Of a stretch of DNA of 64,000 bases, positions 37,501-48,442 are shown piece by piece (positions within the stretch are counted from its first letter, which is position 1; each line of letters opens with the position of its first letter). Under the pieces are notes generated by a model. It was not told where the DNA came from. It saw only the letters and a list, made by a program, of their open reading frames with translations, and searched no databases. The DNA lies in NCBI GenBank assembly GCA_933228675.1, contig OW121743.1, forward strand, positions 109,797,468-109,861,467. The letters run 5' to 3'. The position numbers and the translations under genes are program-made. The stretch comes from Stomorhina lunata. Its lineage: Eukaryota; Arthropoda; Insecta; Diptera; Rhiniidae.

Positions 37501-37755
37501 CTATAGAAAAATTTTTATATCGAAAATGTTTCTATAGAAAAATTTTTATATAGAAAATGTTTCTATTGAAAAATTTTTATATCAAAAAATATAAAGAAAA
37601 ATTTTTATATCTAAAATTTTTCTATAGAAAAATTTTTATATTGTAAAAATTTTTTGTCTAAAAATTTTCTATAGAAAAATTTTTATATCGAAAATTTTTC
37701 TATAGAAAAGTTTTTATATCGAAAATTTTTCTGTAGAAAAATTTTTATATCTTAA
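34545..37755. repeat. minisatellite array H, compound (ATAATG half and TATATCG half)
   Basis: From 34545 to about 36415 units are about 29-30 bp, GAAAAATTTTCTATAGAAA plus TTTTTATAAT. From about 36415 to 37755 the spacer changes to TATATCG and the unit is about 31 bp. Both halves are rather degenerate, suggesting older age than E or I. Perfect palindromes lie at the junction (36493-36558). Open frame 35483-35680 is a product of the repeat. Confidence 0.93.
36493..36558. repeat. overlapping perfect palindromes at the array H junction
   Basis: 36493-36514 and 36520-36541 are exact 22-base inverted repeats with the loop TTAAG. Overlapping it, 36533-36558 is a 26-bp perfect palindrome centred on CGATATATCG. 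These lie close to where array H changes unit type. Confidence 0.9.
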
Positions 37756-38814
37756 TGTAAGGTATTACATTCGTCGACTTATTCCTTTTTACATACTCCT
37801 AAAGATCTTTAGAAATTAAAACAATAAGAAAAATCTACTTAGAAATATTTGAAATAAAAAAAGGTTTTACGAACTTCATACACGACTTTCATGAACTTCA
37901 TCATAGAACAGAGAACGTCCAACAAAATCCAAATAGTAACGCTAATGCTATAAAAAAGCTAAACAAAATAAGAACTGTTGCTTAAGCTATACACCCTGCT
38001 CTTCTTCCTGCTTCTAGTTAACACCAGGAAAAAGGAAAACACCTAAAGAAAGCAAGAAAAAAATAACACAAAAACGAACAAGAAAAAAGTTAAAGCAACA
38101 CATTTTGTCACTATCACCGCAATGGAATCTTAAATTTTGGTTTGAAGGAAATAGTTACAGCTAAAGCTATAGCGAATACTTACTTTACAGTGTTACGACT
38201 ATAAAAGATGAACAATATAAGGAAAGACCAAGAAAATAGAAAAAAGTCATAGTTTTGTTGAAGTTCACATGGCAGCCGATAATGGATGTGTCCCTTGGGT
38301 GCACTATTGAATGCCACATAAGATGGTGTCGTCTAGTCAAGTCAATGCTGCAAACATATGTAGTAACAACCATGTACCGCTTGCATTTCTTCTTTTAAAC
38401 AGCAACAACAATTTTAATAACGCAAAAGCTTCTTACTCCCAGCTCAAGTAGGAAGTAAGTATCTATCTAAGAGTAAGCTAAAGATGGAAAGCAAACTTCC
38501 AAAATCGAAAACCTTTCAAAAAACAAACATTCTTAGCTATTTTTTTTTCCTTTATTCCTATTTTAGTTTAAGTTTTTGACAATGACTCTGAAGCTATAGT
38601 AGTACAAAGTATCCTTTAATCCAGGTGTAGTGTCTATGAAAAGTGGACATAATAAAGCCAAGTACCTCTACCTACTGTTCCTTATGAAAAAATATTATAT
38701 ATAAACTTATAGATATATTTATGACTTTTCATGAGTATACCAAAAAAAATATATAGTCATACTTCCTGCTATTATAGCTTTATACGAGAGGCGGTCCTAA
38801 AAAATTTACTTTTT
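37756..38814. other. AT-rich spacer
   Basis: No supported gene. A less AT-biased patch at 38265-38385 keeps a minus-strand frame open (38185-38373, residues SIDLTRRHHLMWHSIVHP), without a recognisable domain or splice context. Confidence 0.45.
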
Positions 38815-41640
38815 ATGGAAAATTTTATATTTTTTATAATTTTCTATAAATATAAAAATTTTTCTAAAGAAAAAATTTTACAACGAAAAATTTTCTAATG
38901 AATATTTTTCTATAGAAAATATTTTATGAAGAAAATTTTTCCTTAAAAAAATTGTATGACAAATTTTTCTATAGAAAAAATTTTATTACAAAAATTTTTC
39001 TAAAGAGAAAATTTTGAAACAAAAATTTTTCTCAAAAAAAAAAGCAAAATTGTCGAAAATGTTTTTATAGAAATAAATTTCCATTAATGCAAATTTTTTT
39101 ATAAAAAATATTTAAAACTAAATTTTTTTTTTATCAACGAAAATTGTTCTTTAGAAAACATTTTAATAACGAAATTTTTTCTACAGAAAAATTTTAATTA
39201 CGAAAATTTTTCTATAGAGAAAATTTTAATAACGAATTTTTTTCTATAGAAAAAATTTTGATAATGAAAATTTTTCCATAGAAATCGTTTTGATAAGGAA
39301 ATTTTTTCTATAGAAAAAATTTGAATAACGAAAATTTTTCTATAGAAAAAATTTGAATAACGAAAATTTTTCTAGAGAAAAAATTTTATAACGAAAATTT
39401 TTCTATAGAAAAAATTTTATAACGAAATTTTTTCTATAGAAAAAATTTTATAACGAAATTTTTCTATAGAAAAAATTTTATAACGAATTTTTTTGTATAG
39501 AAAAAAATTTTAATAACAAAATTTTTTTTTATAGAAAAAATATTCACAACAAGACTTTTTCTATAGAAAAAAATTTAATAATGAAATTTTTTCTATAGAA
39601 AAAATTTTAATAATAAGTTTTTCTATAGAAAAAATTTCTATAACGAAATTTTTTTTCGCATAACGAAATTTTTCTATGGAAGAAATTTTAATAATGAAAT
39701 TTTTTCTATGGAAAAAATTTTAATAACGAAATATTTTCTATGGAAAAAATTTTAATAACGAAATTTTTTCTATAGAAAAAACTTTGATAACGAAAATTTT
39801 TGTATAGACAAAATTTTAATAACGACAATTTTTCTATAGAAAAAATTTTGATAACGAAAATTTTCTTATAGAAAAAATTTTAATAACGGAAATTTTTCTA
39901 TAGAAAAAATTTCAATAACGAAAATCTTTCTATAAAAAAAATTTTGAAAATGAACGATAAGAGAGAACGATAATTTTTCTATAAAAAAATGTTTAATCAC
40001 GAAAATTTTTCTTTTGAAAAAATTATAATAACAAACATTTTTCGATAGAAAAAATTTTAATAACAAAAATATTTCTGTAAAAAAAAATTTTAATATCGAA
40101 AATTTTTCTATAGAAAAAATTCTAATAACGAAAATTTTTCTATAGAGAAAATTTTAATAAGGAAGATTTTTCTATAGAAAAAATTATAATAACAAAAATT
40201 TTTCTGTAAAAAAAAAATTAATAAGGAAAACTTGTCTATAGAAAAAATTTTAATAACGAAAATTTTTCTATAGAAAAAATTTTAATAACGAAAATTTTTC
40301 TATAGAAAAAATTTTAATAACGAAAATTTTTCTATAGAAAAAATTTTAATAACGAAAATTTTTCTATAGAAAAAATTTTAATAACGAAAATTTTTCTATA
40401 GAAAAAATTTTAATAACGAAAATTTTTCTATAGAAAAAATTTTAATAACGAAAATTTTTCTATAGAAAAAATTTTAATAACGAAAATTTTTCTATAGAAA
40501 AAATTTTTATAACGAAAATTTTTCTATAGAAAAAATTTTAATAACGAAAATTTTTCTATAGAAAAAATTTTAATAACGAAAATTTTTCTATAGAAAAAAT
40601 TTTAATAACGAAAATTTTTCTATAGAAAAAATTTTAATAACGAAAATTTTTCAATAGAAAAAATTTTAATAACGAAAATTTTTCTATAGAAAAAATTTTA
40701 ATAACGAAAATTTTTCTATAGAAAAAATTTTAATAACGAAAATTTTTCTATAGAAAAAATTTTAATAACGAAAATTTTTCTATAGAAAAAATTTTAATAA
40801 CGAAAATTTTTCTATAGAAAAAATTTTAATAACGAACATTTTTCTAAAGAAAAAATTTTAATAACGAACATTTTTCTAAAGAAAAAATTTTAATAACGAA
40901 CATTTTTCTAAAGAAAAAATTTTAATAACGAAAATTTTTCTATAGAAAAAATTTTAATAACGAAAATTTTTCTATAGAAAAAATTTTAATAACAAAAATT
41001 TTTCTATAGAAAAAATTTTAATAACGAAAATTTTTCTATAGAAAAAATTTTAATAACGAAAATTTTTCTATAGAAAAAATTTTAATAACGAAAATTTTTC
41101 TATAGAAAAAATTTTAATAACGAAAATTTTTCTATAGAAAAAATTTTAATAACGAAAATTTTTCTATAGAAAAAATTTTAATAACGAAAATTTTTCTATA
41201 GAAAAAATTTTAATAACGAAAATTTTTCTATAGAAAAAATTTTAATAACGAAAATTTTTTATAGACAAATTTTTCTGTAGAAAAAAAATTGATGACAAAA
41301 TTTTTTTTTTTTTTTTGGAAAAAAATTTGATAAAGAAATAACTTTGATTTTTTATTGAGAAAAATTCAGATTTTTCCATAATAAAAATAAAATAAGATTT
41401 TTCTATAGAAAAAATTCTTTTTTTTTACAGAACAAATTACGGGTTTTCTATAAAAAAAAACTCTTAATTTTTTTAAGAAAATATTCTGATTTTTTTTAGA
41501 AAAATTTGTGTTTTTTTTTTAGAAAAGATTCTGATTTTTCTATAGAAAAAATTTTAGGTTTTAAAAAATAGGCTATCAAAAATTTTTTTGTAGGAAAAAT
41601 TTTTAGGTAACTTAATATTTTTTTCGTATAGAAAATTTTT
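38815..41640. repeat. minisatellite array I (32-bp unit, AATAACG spacer)
   Basis: The unit is AATAACGAAAATTTTT joined to CTATAGAAAAAATTTT. About 30 nearly identical copies occupy 40230-41260, with three neighbouring units at 40830-40920 sharing the variant CATTTTTCTAAAG. The left 1.4 kb is degenerate. The minus-strand open frame at 39866-40066 is a product of the repeat. Confidence 0.97.
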
Positions 41641-43070
41641 TGCTTCATAATTTTTCTCTACCGAATAATTTTAGTCATATGTTAAAAATTTTCTTCGTTT
41701 CTTTTTGTAGAAAATTTTTAAACAAACCTCGTTCCCAAAATCTACTTTTAATACTCTATGACAATATAGCAATTGTCGTTGTTATCGTTGCAGCAGTTGT
41801 TGTAGCTGTAGTTCTTGCTGTTTTGGTTGTAACACCATTGTCATCGACGACATCATAACTGATAGTTATCGCCACCTCTAAACAAAAAACCAAAGATAAC
41901 TTTTAAACCAAAAACATACACAGACACTTAAACACATACATACGTATATATGCTGTAACAGAATTGACTTCACTATGGGGCAACATAAACATACACATCA
42001 TAAACTATAAAGAATTATATTGCAAAATATCAACAAAAAATTAAAAAAAAAGATATTTATTAAAAACATGTTTATGTTTAAACAATAGTTTACCATTTTT
42101 TTTGATAGAATTTTGTTTTAAAATCTCGTAAATTTTTTCTTCAACGAAAAAATCGTGTATCTTTATTTTAAAATCTTTTTTTGAAGGCTTTAAGTTTTAG
42201 CCAAGAATAAGAAATCCTTATCATATTTTGAACATCATTAGAAAAGAAAACAAAGCCAAACATATTTGGTAAGGAGATGGCAAAAAAAAACGGCCATGAT
42301 TAAATTCTACAACATGACAGTTGTCAACTTCTCCTGCTCTTCCGGTGTGGAGTCAAATGGAGGCCAGTGCTTCTCTTCAGTGTGAAATTACAATGTTTTA
42401 AGCAATTTAAACACCAGCAGTAGCTTAATCACCTGTACATAACCGTTACCATCTCGAATCTAGTTACTAGATATTCAGTTTCAGAGATTTATTATTTGCT
42501 AGTAAATATCAATGATTTATAATGAGAAATAATAATTTATTAAATGCCAATTTTTTCATTCCAATTCATTATTCACTAAAAAAAATGGTATGATGTTGCT
42601 GCAGTTGCTCATTACTAGTACCATGCATTTGCTTGCCCCTCCTTTTAGCCAGCAACTTCTTGTTGTATATAACAACATGATGTTGTATGTTGTTTCTGAC
42701 AATTGCTTGTTTTACGTCCATGAGTGTATATGTGTGTGGTCTTATTAAGATTTTTTGTGATGTATTTCTTGGCTGACGTTTTACATCATTTAACTCACAT
42801 TTAGCTTTTTATGAATTGGCCATTAAAGAGTTTGTCTATTCATTAAAATCAAATTGGTTGTTTTTTTTTCTGGCTTATAACTATTTGTGGTAATTCAAAT
42901 TTGTGTTTATTTTTTGGAAAATTGATTGGTAGCCATGAGCTATACAATAGTAATTGTTTTGCTAATGACATTTAAGAAAAAGTGTTGATTTGCAAATTTA
43001 TGAGAAAAATCTTGTAATAATTTAAAAATAATTGGTTACCTACTTAAAAGTTTTTTAGAAACATATTCCA
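41641..43070. other. AT-rich spacer with GTT-type microsatellite and a GC-richer island
   Basis: 41766-41850 is a degenerate GTTGTN repeat that reads as Val and Ala (open frame 41640-41858, not a gene). 42296-42385 is the island listed below. The rest shows nothing. Confidence 0.5.
42296..42385. other. exon-like GC-richer island, strand undecided
   Basis: On plus, ATG at 42296 opens 29 codons, many C-ending (TTC TAC AAC, GTC AAC TTC TCC TGC), to a TGA at 42383-42385; residues include MTVVNFSCSSGVESNGGQ. On minus, a frame ending with TAG at 42309-42307 reads HTEEKHWPPFDSTPEEQEKL then TTVML, with G-ending codons (GAG AAG CAC TGG). Both look more coding than any surrounding sequence. Splice acceptors on either strand are weak. 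On the minus strand an AATAAA polyA signal lies at 42162-42167. I do not recognise either peptide. Confidence 0.3.
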
Positions 43071-43160
43071 AGCAAATCAAAGTTTTATGTTTTTATATAA
43101 AATTTTCAAGAAATAAAAGTTTCATTACGAATTTTTCGATTTTTTTAGTGATCACAGATT
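43071..43160 (+). repeat. left flanking direct repeat of array J1
   Basis: ATCAAAGTTTTATGTTTTTA, ATATAAAATTTTCAAGAAAT and AGTGATCACAGATTT occur in this order; the same order recurs twice at 44200-44395 on the other side of the array. Confidence 0.7.
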
Positions 43161-43194
43161 TGTCCGTTTGTCGGGGTTTGCCTTAATGTTCAGC

Positions 43195-44195
43195 CTGTTT
43201 CGAATATGTTGGCGATCACCTTAATTTCTATAGCAAAGTTGGCGATCGCCATAATTTTCTATAGAAAAGTTGGCGATCGCAATAATTTTCTATAGAAAAG
43301 TTCGCGATCGCCATAATTTTCTATAGAAAAGTTGGCAATCGCCTTAATTTTCTATACAAAACTTAGCGATCGCCATAATTTTCTATAGAAAAGTTGGCGA
43401 TCGCCTTAGTTTTCTATAGAAAAGTTGGCTATCGCCTTAGTTTTCTATAGAAAAGTTGGCGATCACCTTTGTTTTCTATAGAAAAGTTGGCGATCGCCTT
43501 AGTTTTCTATAGAAAAGTTGTTGATCGCCCTAATTTTTTTTAATTCCCTATAGAAAAATTGGCGACCGCCAATATTCTCTATAGAAAAGTAGGCGATTGC
43601 CTTAGTTTTCTATAGAAAAGTTGGCGATCGCCTTAATTTTCTTTAGAAAAGTTGGCGATCGTCTTAGTTTTCTATAGAAAAGTTGGCGATCGCTTTAGTT
43701 TTCTATAGAAAAGTTGGCGATCGCTTTAGTTTTCTATAGAAAAGTTGGCGATAGCCTTAGTTTTCTATAGAAAAGTTGGCGATCGCCATAATTTTCTATA
43801 GAAAAGTTCGCGATCGCCATAATTTTCTATAGAAAAGTTGGCAATCGCCTTAATTTTCTATACAAAACTTAGCGATCGCCATAATTTTCTATAGAAAAGT
43901 TGGCGATCGCCTTAGTTTTCTATAGAAAAGTTGGCGATCGCCTTAGTTTTCTATAGAAAAGTTGGCGATCGCCTTAGTTTTCTATAGAAAAGTTGGCGAT
44001 CGCCTTAGTTTTCTATAGAAAAGTTGGCGATCACCTTTGTTTTCTATAGAAAAGTTGGCGATCGCCTTAGTTTTCTATAGAAAAGTTGGCGATCGCCTTA
44101 GTTTTCTATAGAAAAGTTGTTGATCGCCCTAATTTTCTTTAGAAAAGTTGTCGATCGAATAAATTTTCTATAGAAAAGTTGGCGATCGCCTTAAT
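43195..44195. repeat. minisatellite array J1 (31-bp unit with GGCGATCGCC)
   Basis: The unit is TTTTCTATAGAAAA, GTT, GGCGATCGCC, TTAG or TTAA. Two separate palindromes therefore sit in every unit, one AT-rich and one GC-rich. Marker variants show an internal duplication: TTCGCGATCG at 43301 and 43807 (506 bases apart), and GTTGTTGATC at 43517 and 44116 (599 apart). The difference of 93 bases equals three units. Confidence 0.97.
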
Positions 44196-44199
44196 TTTT

Positions 44200-44395
44200 C
44201 GAAAAATCGGATTTTAGTACGAATTTTGTAGTTGTTTTTTAATGATCACAGATTTTTGCTTAAATGGCTCTATCTTCTTTGATTTCCAAGAAAATCAAAG
44301 TTTTATGTTCTCATATAAAATTTTCAAAAAATCAGGTTTTAGTACTGATTTTAGAAAATTTTTTAGTGATCACAGAATTTTGCTTAAATGGACTT
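44200..44395 (+). repeat. right flanking direct repeats of array J1 (two copies)
   Basis: TTTAGTACGAATTTT...AATGATCACAGATTTTTGC at about 44212-44265 and the fuller copy with ATCAAAGTTTTATGTTCTCA...AGTGATCACAGAATTTTGC at 44294-44390 resemble the left flank at 43071-43160. Confidence 0.65.
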
Positions 44396-45861
44396 AGAAC
44401 TTATAATAAAATAATGGTAGCGTAGGGTATTCAAATTTTAATCAAAATGAAAAAAAAATGTTTATAGGTTGAACTGTTATCAGCAAATTAACATCACAAA
44501 CTGAAGAATGGAGCAAAAAAATACAAAAAAGAATCCAACAATAAAATAAGTGCATACGTTTGTTGATCAGTTATCACAACATGTCATACGCCAAGACACA
44601 CCTTAAAAATTATATGAACCCATTTTTAAATGAGTACGAACGAGTATATAGTACAAATATTAATAATATATTAAAAAATATGTATATTAATAATATAAAC
44701 ATGACAACTGAAGGTCTTATGGTAATAAAAGAGGGAACTCTAGAAATAGTTACAAATTGTTACAAGAAAGACAGAAAAATCTATTAAAACTTGAGCAGCT
44801 GAAAATAAGTCAACTCTCAATCAAGATTAAGGTGCAAAAATTCACTATGTTATGGTGATCTATGTTGTGGTTATCTACATTTTGGATAATATAAATGAAA
44901 TAAAACAAAATGCAACAATGACAAATGATGGATGTAAATGCGTTGGTGTTGTTAGTCGATGGCTTGCTATGTTGATGTAGTTTCCCGTATTGGTGAAGCT
45001 GCATATGGTGATGGTTTACAAAAGAGGAAAATTAAACAAAAAAATCGATTATAAATTTTAGATTAAGCCAAACCCTTTACTATTTATATTGGAGGTAAAT
45101 AATTCATACATACTCGTACATTCTTTACAATACAAAGTTGCTATAGATATGTTGTGGTTTGATGTTGGGAAACAGAAAAAGTGATTGGTAACAGAAAAAG
45201 GCCGCCATATGAACTTATTTCGAATGCGAAAAGGTCACATAACGGTTTCTTGCCAAAAGATTCAATGGGACCAAAAGAAGTTTTCATGTTAATAGAGATT
45301 TTAGAAACACCTACGCTTTTGATTGTTGACTGTTGCTTTTTGTTTAAAAGAAAAATTACATTAAAACGTTAAAATGTTGTTAAAATAAAACAAACGAAAA
45401 ACTAAAATCGAAATACTTTTACAAAGCAAACAAACATTTCTTATTTGAACATTTTGTACAATATTGTCTCTTTCTAAATACTTATGTATATGTTCGAATG
45501 TCCGTCCGTCCCTCCATCCGTTTTTTTTTCATTTGTTTGTTTTCATTTTATTGTTTGTTGAAAGTAGTATGTTGCAACATTACAATGTCTTAATTAGATT
45601 GCCTTGAATGTAACTCAGTTTGTGGAAATCATTTGTTACTCTTTCTGTGTCTGTCCGTTTGTCGGTGTTTGTCTTAATGTTTTGGCTCCTTCGTATATGT
45701 CTATATCTGTGCAATTGTTTATAACTTTTTTTGGTCATCTACTTGGAGTATGAGCCTCTTTTGTGTGCTAAAATTGGTATGGAAGTAACTCCAATTTTCA
45801 TTTATTTTCTATAAAGATATCAAAAGTTTTACATAGCGGTTCCTTGTGTTTTTTGCTTTTT
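44396..45861. other. AT-rich spacer
   Basis: No supported gene. Open frames at 44560-44787 and 45181-45372 lack recognisable domains. Words GTCCGTTTGTCGGTGTTTG and CTTAATGTT at 45651-45680 match the sequence immediately left of array J1 (43161-43190). Confidence 0.45.
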
Positions 45862-45944
45862 TATACCCTACACCATCATGGGTGGTAAGAATATTATCCG
45901 AGTCCGAGCAAACATTTGTAATTAACCCACCTAAAACCTCAGTT

Positions 45945-46735
45945 TTCTACAGAAAAGTTCGCGATCATCTTTGTTTTCCGTAGAAAAGTTAGCGACATCC
46001 TTAATATTCTATCAAAAAGTTGAAGATCGCCTTAATATTCTATAGAAAAGTTGGCGATCGCCTTAATTTTCTATAGAAAAGTTGGCTATCGCCTTAGCTT
46101 TCTATAGAAAAGTTGGCGTTCGCCTTAGTTTTCTATAGAAAAGTTGGCGTTCGCCTTAGTTTTCTATAGAAAAGTTGGCGATCGCCTTAGTTTTCTATAG
46201 AAAAGTTGGCGATCGCCTTAATTTTCTATAGAAAAGTTGGCGATCGCCTTTATTTTCTATACAAAAGTTGGCGATCGTCTTAATTTTCTATAGAAAAGTT
46301 GGCGATCGCCTTAACTTTCTATAGAAAACTTTGAGAAAATGTTTGTGTGATGGCAAAATTCAGAAAATATTTGTCTTTATACAGATAAAAGAACACCTTT
46401 GACTTTAGTGGTAAAGGGTATCGTATGGTCGGGATTGACCGACTATAGCACTTTCTTACTTGTTGTCTATATGAAAGTTGGTGAACGCCTTAATTTTCTA
46501 TAGAAAAAATGGCGATCGCCTTAATTTTCTATAGAAAAGTTGGCGATCGCCTTAATTTTCTATAGAAAAGTTAGCGATCGCCTTAATTTTCTATAGAAAA
46601 GTTGACGAGCACCTTAATTTTCTATAGAAAAGTTGACGAACACCTTAATTATTTACTGAAAAGTTGGCGAACGTCTTATTTTTCTATTGAGAATTATTGA
46701 TTCCTTGGATTTCTATAGAAAAATTTAAGATCGCC
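45945..46735. repeat. minisatellite array J2 (same unit as J1), split by an insertion
   Basis: Units of TTTTCTATAGAAAA, GTT, GGCGATCGCC and TTA occupy 45945-46328 and 46470-46735. The sequence between is an INE-1-like terminal fragment. Units near both outer edges are diverged. Confidence 0.93.
46329..46465 (+). mobile_element. INE-1-like 3' fragment nested in array J2
   Basis: AACTTTGAGAAAATGTTTG at the left and GTATCGTATGGTCGGGATTG...CTATAGCACTTTCTTACTTG at the right match the last 140 bases of 9186-9994. Array units continue on each side, so this fragment interrupts the array. It belongs to the common subfamily rather than the diverged outer element. Confidence 0.8.
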
Positions 46736-46801
46736 ATTCTTAGTGGTGTAGGGTATCTTATGGTGGTACTTGAACGACTATAATAATTCCTTATTTAGTT
46801 T

Positions 46802-47199
46802 GTTTTTTTTTTTTTTTTGTAATATTTCGTTGCTTTCTTCCTTTCAAATGGAGATCACAAAACAAAGCTTATGTTGTCCGCCTTTGGCGAAAAGACTGTG
46901 TGTGGAAAACAAACCCAACCGTCAGTACTTAATCTTTTACTGGATGATTGTCCACCACAATTGGATGTGTACATAAACAATCATGATCGTAAATAAACAT
47001 GCATGGCGCATGCTTTCTAACGTCTATTCTCCTGCCTTTAGCAAACGGAAGAACAATACAAACGCATAACTACGAATAATGTTTGAAACAATTGTTTGCT
47101 TTTTAAGTCTTAGATGTACATTTCTAATATCAAATTCGAAATAAGTTTTTTCTTAGCTGCGTAGGGCAATTGAGAATGAATCAAAAGTTTGACAAAGCT
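46802..47199. other. spacer downstream of the protease gene
   Basis: Unique sequence. A 42-codon ATG frame at 46848-46976 with a good Kozak-like context (TTTCAAATGG) and a fairly balanced composition (residues SLCCPPLAKRLCVENKPNRQ) is possible as a small ORF but has no recognisable feature. Confidence 0.35.
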
Positions 47200-47365
47200 A
47201 TTTTCTATAAGAAACTTAGGCGATTTCCCAGTTTTTTATAGGAGACAATGCCAAGCGACAACTTTACTATAGAAAACTAAGGCGATCGCCACATTTTTAG
47301 AACACTTATGTCACCGCCAACTTTTCTAGAGTAAACGAAGACGCCATCCTTAACTTTTCTAGTTT
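47200..47365 (-). repeat. degenerate inverted copies of the J unit
   Basis: CTATAGAAAACTAAGGCGATCGCC at 47269-47290 and weaker copies on either side (GGCGATTTCCC at 47219, CACCGCCAACTTTTCTAGAG at 47311) are reverse-oriented relative to J1 and J2. This is an old remnant lying 165 bases beyond the protease stop codon. Confidence 0.7.
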
Positions 47366-47497
47366 TTAGAACAAATGCGGTTAACAATAAAAGACAATCA
47401 AAAATGTTTACACAATTTTCAATTCACTGACTTCATAAAACTGCACTTCCTTAAAGAAACACAAACACTACCGTTTCACTATTATTTCTTATGCTTC

Positions 47498-47503
47498 TTT
47501 ATT
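47498..47503 (-). terminator. polyadenylation signal of the serine protease gene
   Basis: AATAAA on the minus strand, 27 bases after the stop codon of the protease. Such short 3' untranslated regions are usual for fly digestive protease genes. Confidence 0.6.
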
Positions 47504-47529
47504 ATTTCTATTGTATAAATTATTCCACT

Positions 47530-48348
47530 TTAGACGGTTTCATTGTAATTCTTATGTAAAATATTCTCAATCCAGGGTCTTAGTTCCGATACTCGAGCAT
47601 AAACTCCCGGCTTGTTAGGTTGAGCACAGCTTACACCCCAAGAAACAATGCCGATTAGTTTATTATTGGCCACCAAGGGTCCACCCGAATCCATTTGACA
47701 AGCATCTACACCACCGCGCTTAAAGCCAGCACATAACATCCGCTTAGTTATAAGGCCACCCATTTGACGATTGCAAGTAAGTTGACGTACAATTGGCACA
47801 TGAGCCACCATTAATTGCTCAGCTGATGATTGCTGTTTCACATCTGTGAAACCCCAACCCAAAACCGTAGCATAACTGCCGTCTTTTATCTTATCTTTAG
47901 TGGTAGCTAATTTGATGGGCTGCACTAGAGGTCCAAACTTAAATGAGCCCTTTATTCTCACCAAACCCACATCAAAATCTTGAGTAAGCGAAGTCCATTT
48001 TTCATGATGATAAATAGCCTCCACATCGTACAGCTCTCCTTCCACTACCGAACGCGATTTTTCACCCACATGGACTTTAATTCTTGAAGCCGTTGTATAG
48101 AACAAGCAATGGGCTGCAGTGACAATGGTTCGCTCATTTATAATGGAACCACCACAGGTGTGATAGAGTCCAAAGACGGTATCCGACATTATGGAGGCTA
48201 TAAAGGGATAATTATCTACCGCCACTTGGCCTCCAATAATACGAGGTGTCCATTCGTTTCCTTTTAATTTCGTGGAAGCAGAATTAGCTGACACGCAAAA
48301 AGCCGCGATAATAAAAAGGCAAACATTCTTTAACAGCGAAACGTCCAT
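47530..48348 (-). CDS. secreted trypsin-like serine protease (S1 family), 272 aa
   Basis: A complete single-exon gene for a secreted chymotrypsin-fold endopeptidase. A hydrophobic signal peptide covers about residues 1-22. A short propeptide ends at Arg36, and the mature chain starts IIGG at 37-40, so activation is by a trypsin-like cut. The triad is His80 (TAAHC), Asp126 (DFDVGL) and Ser221 (DSGGP). Asp215, Gly238 and Gly248 occupy chymotrypsin positions 189, 216 and 226, predicting cleavage after Lys or Arg. Cysteine pairs 65-81, 192-206 and 217-241 match the three usual disulphides of insect trypsins. A glycosylation sequon sits at Asn269. Odd point: position 193 of the oxyanion hole is Met219 (QMDSGGP) rather than Gly, so activity or inhibitor sensitivity may be altered. 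There is no clip domain. Length is normal for the family. It is the only clear gene in the window. The biological role (digestion, immunity or reproduction) cannot be told from sequence. Confidence 0.95.
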   Translation of the reverse strand: MDVSLLKNVCLFIIAAFCVSANSASTKLKGNEWTPRIIGGQVAVDNYPFIASIMSDTVFGLYHTCGGSIINERTIVTAAHCLFYTTASRIKVHVGEKSRSVVEGELYDVEAIYHHEKWTSLTQDFDVGLVRIKGSFKFGPLVQPIKLATTKDKIKDGSYATVLGWGFTDVKQQSSAEQLMVAHVPIVRQLTCNRQMGGLITKRMLCAGFKRGGVDACQMDSGGPLVANNKLIGIVSWGVSCAQPNKPGVYARVSELRPWIENILHKNYNETV

Positions 48349-48442
48349 ATTGAGTTACCGACTATTGAATGTCAAGCTCAAAATTCTATTTTAACCTCAA
48401 ACTTTGTAGAGTTTTCTGTCGTTGGCAATAAAAAATTGTCTC

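Larger units (their letters stand above)
45862..46801 (+). mobile_element. diverged INE-1-like element enclosing minisatellite J2
   Basis: The left end TATACCCTACACCATCATGG with a short hairpin to GGTGGTAAGA corresponds to the left end at 9186, and the right end GGTGTAGGGTATCTTATGGT...GAACGACTATAATAATTCC at 46745-46790 corresponds to 9946-9985. Between them the usual body is replaced by two blocks of 31-bp GGCGATCGCC units. Internal tandem repeats are known in some Drosophila DINE-1 relatives. Assignment rests on both ends matching in the right order and orientation. Confidence 0.55.

Noticed and set aside
41640..41858. Possible membrane segment rich in Val and Ala
   Set aside because: It is a translated degenerate GTTGTN microsatellite next to array I.
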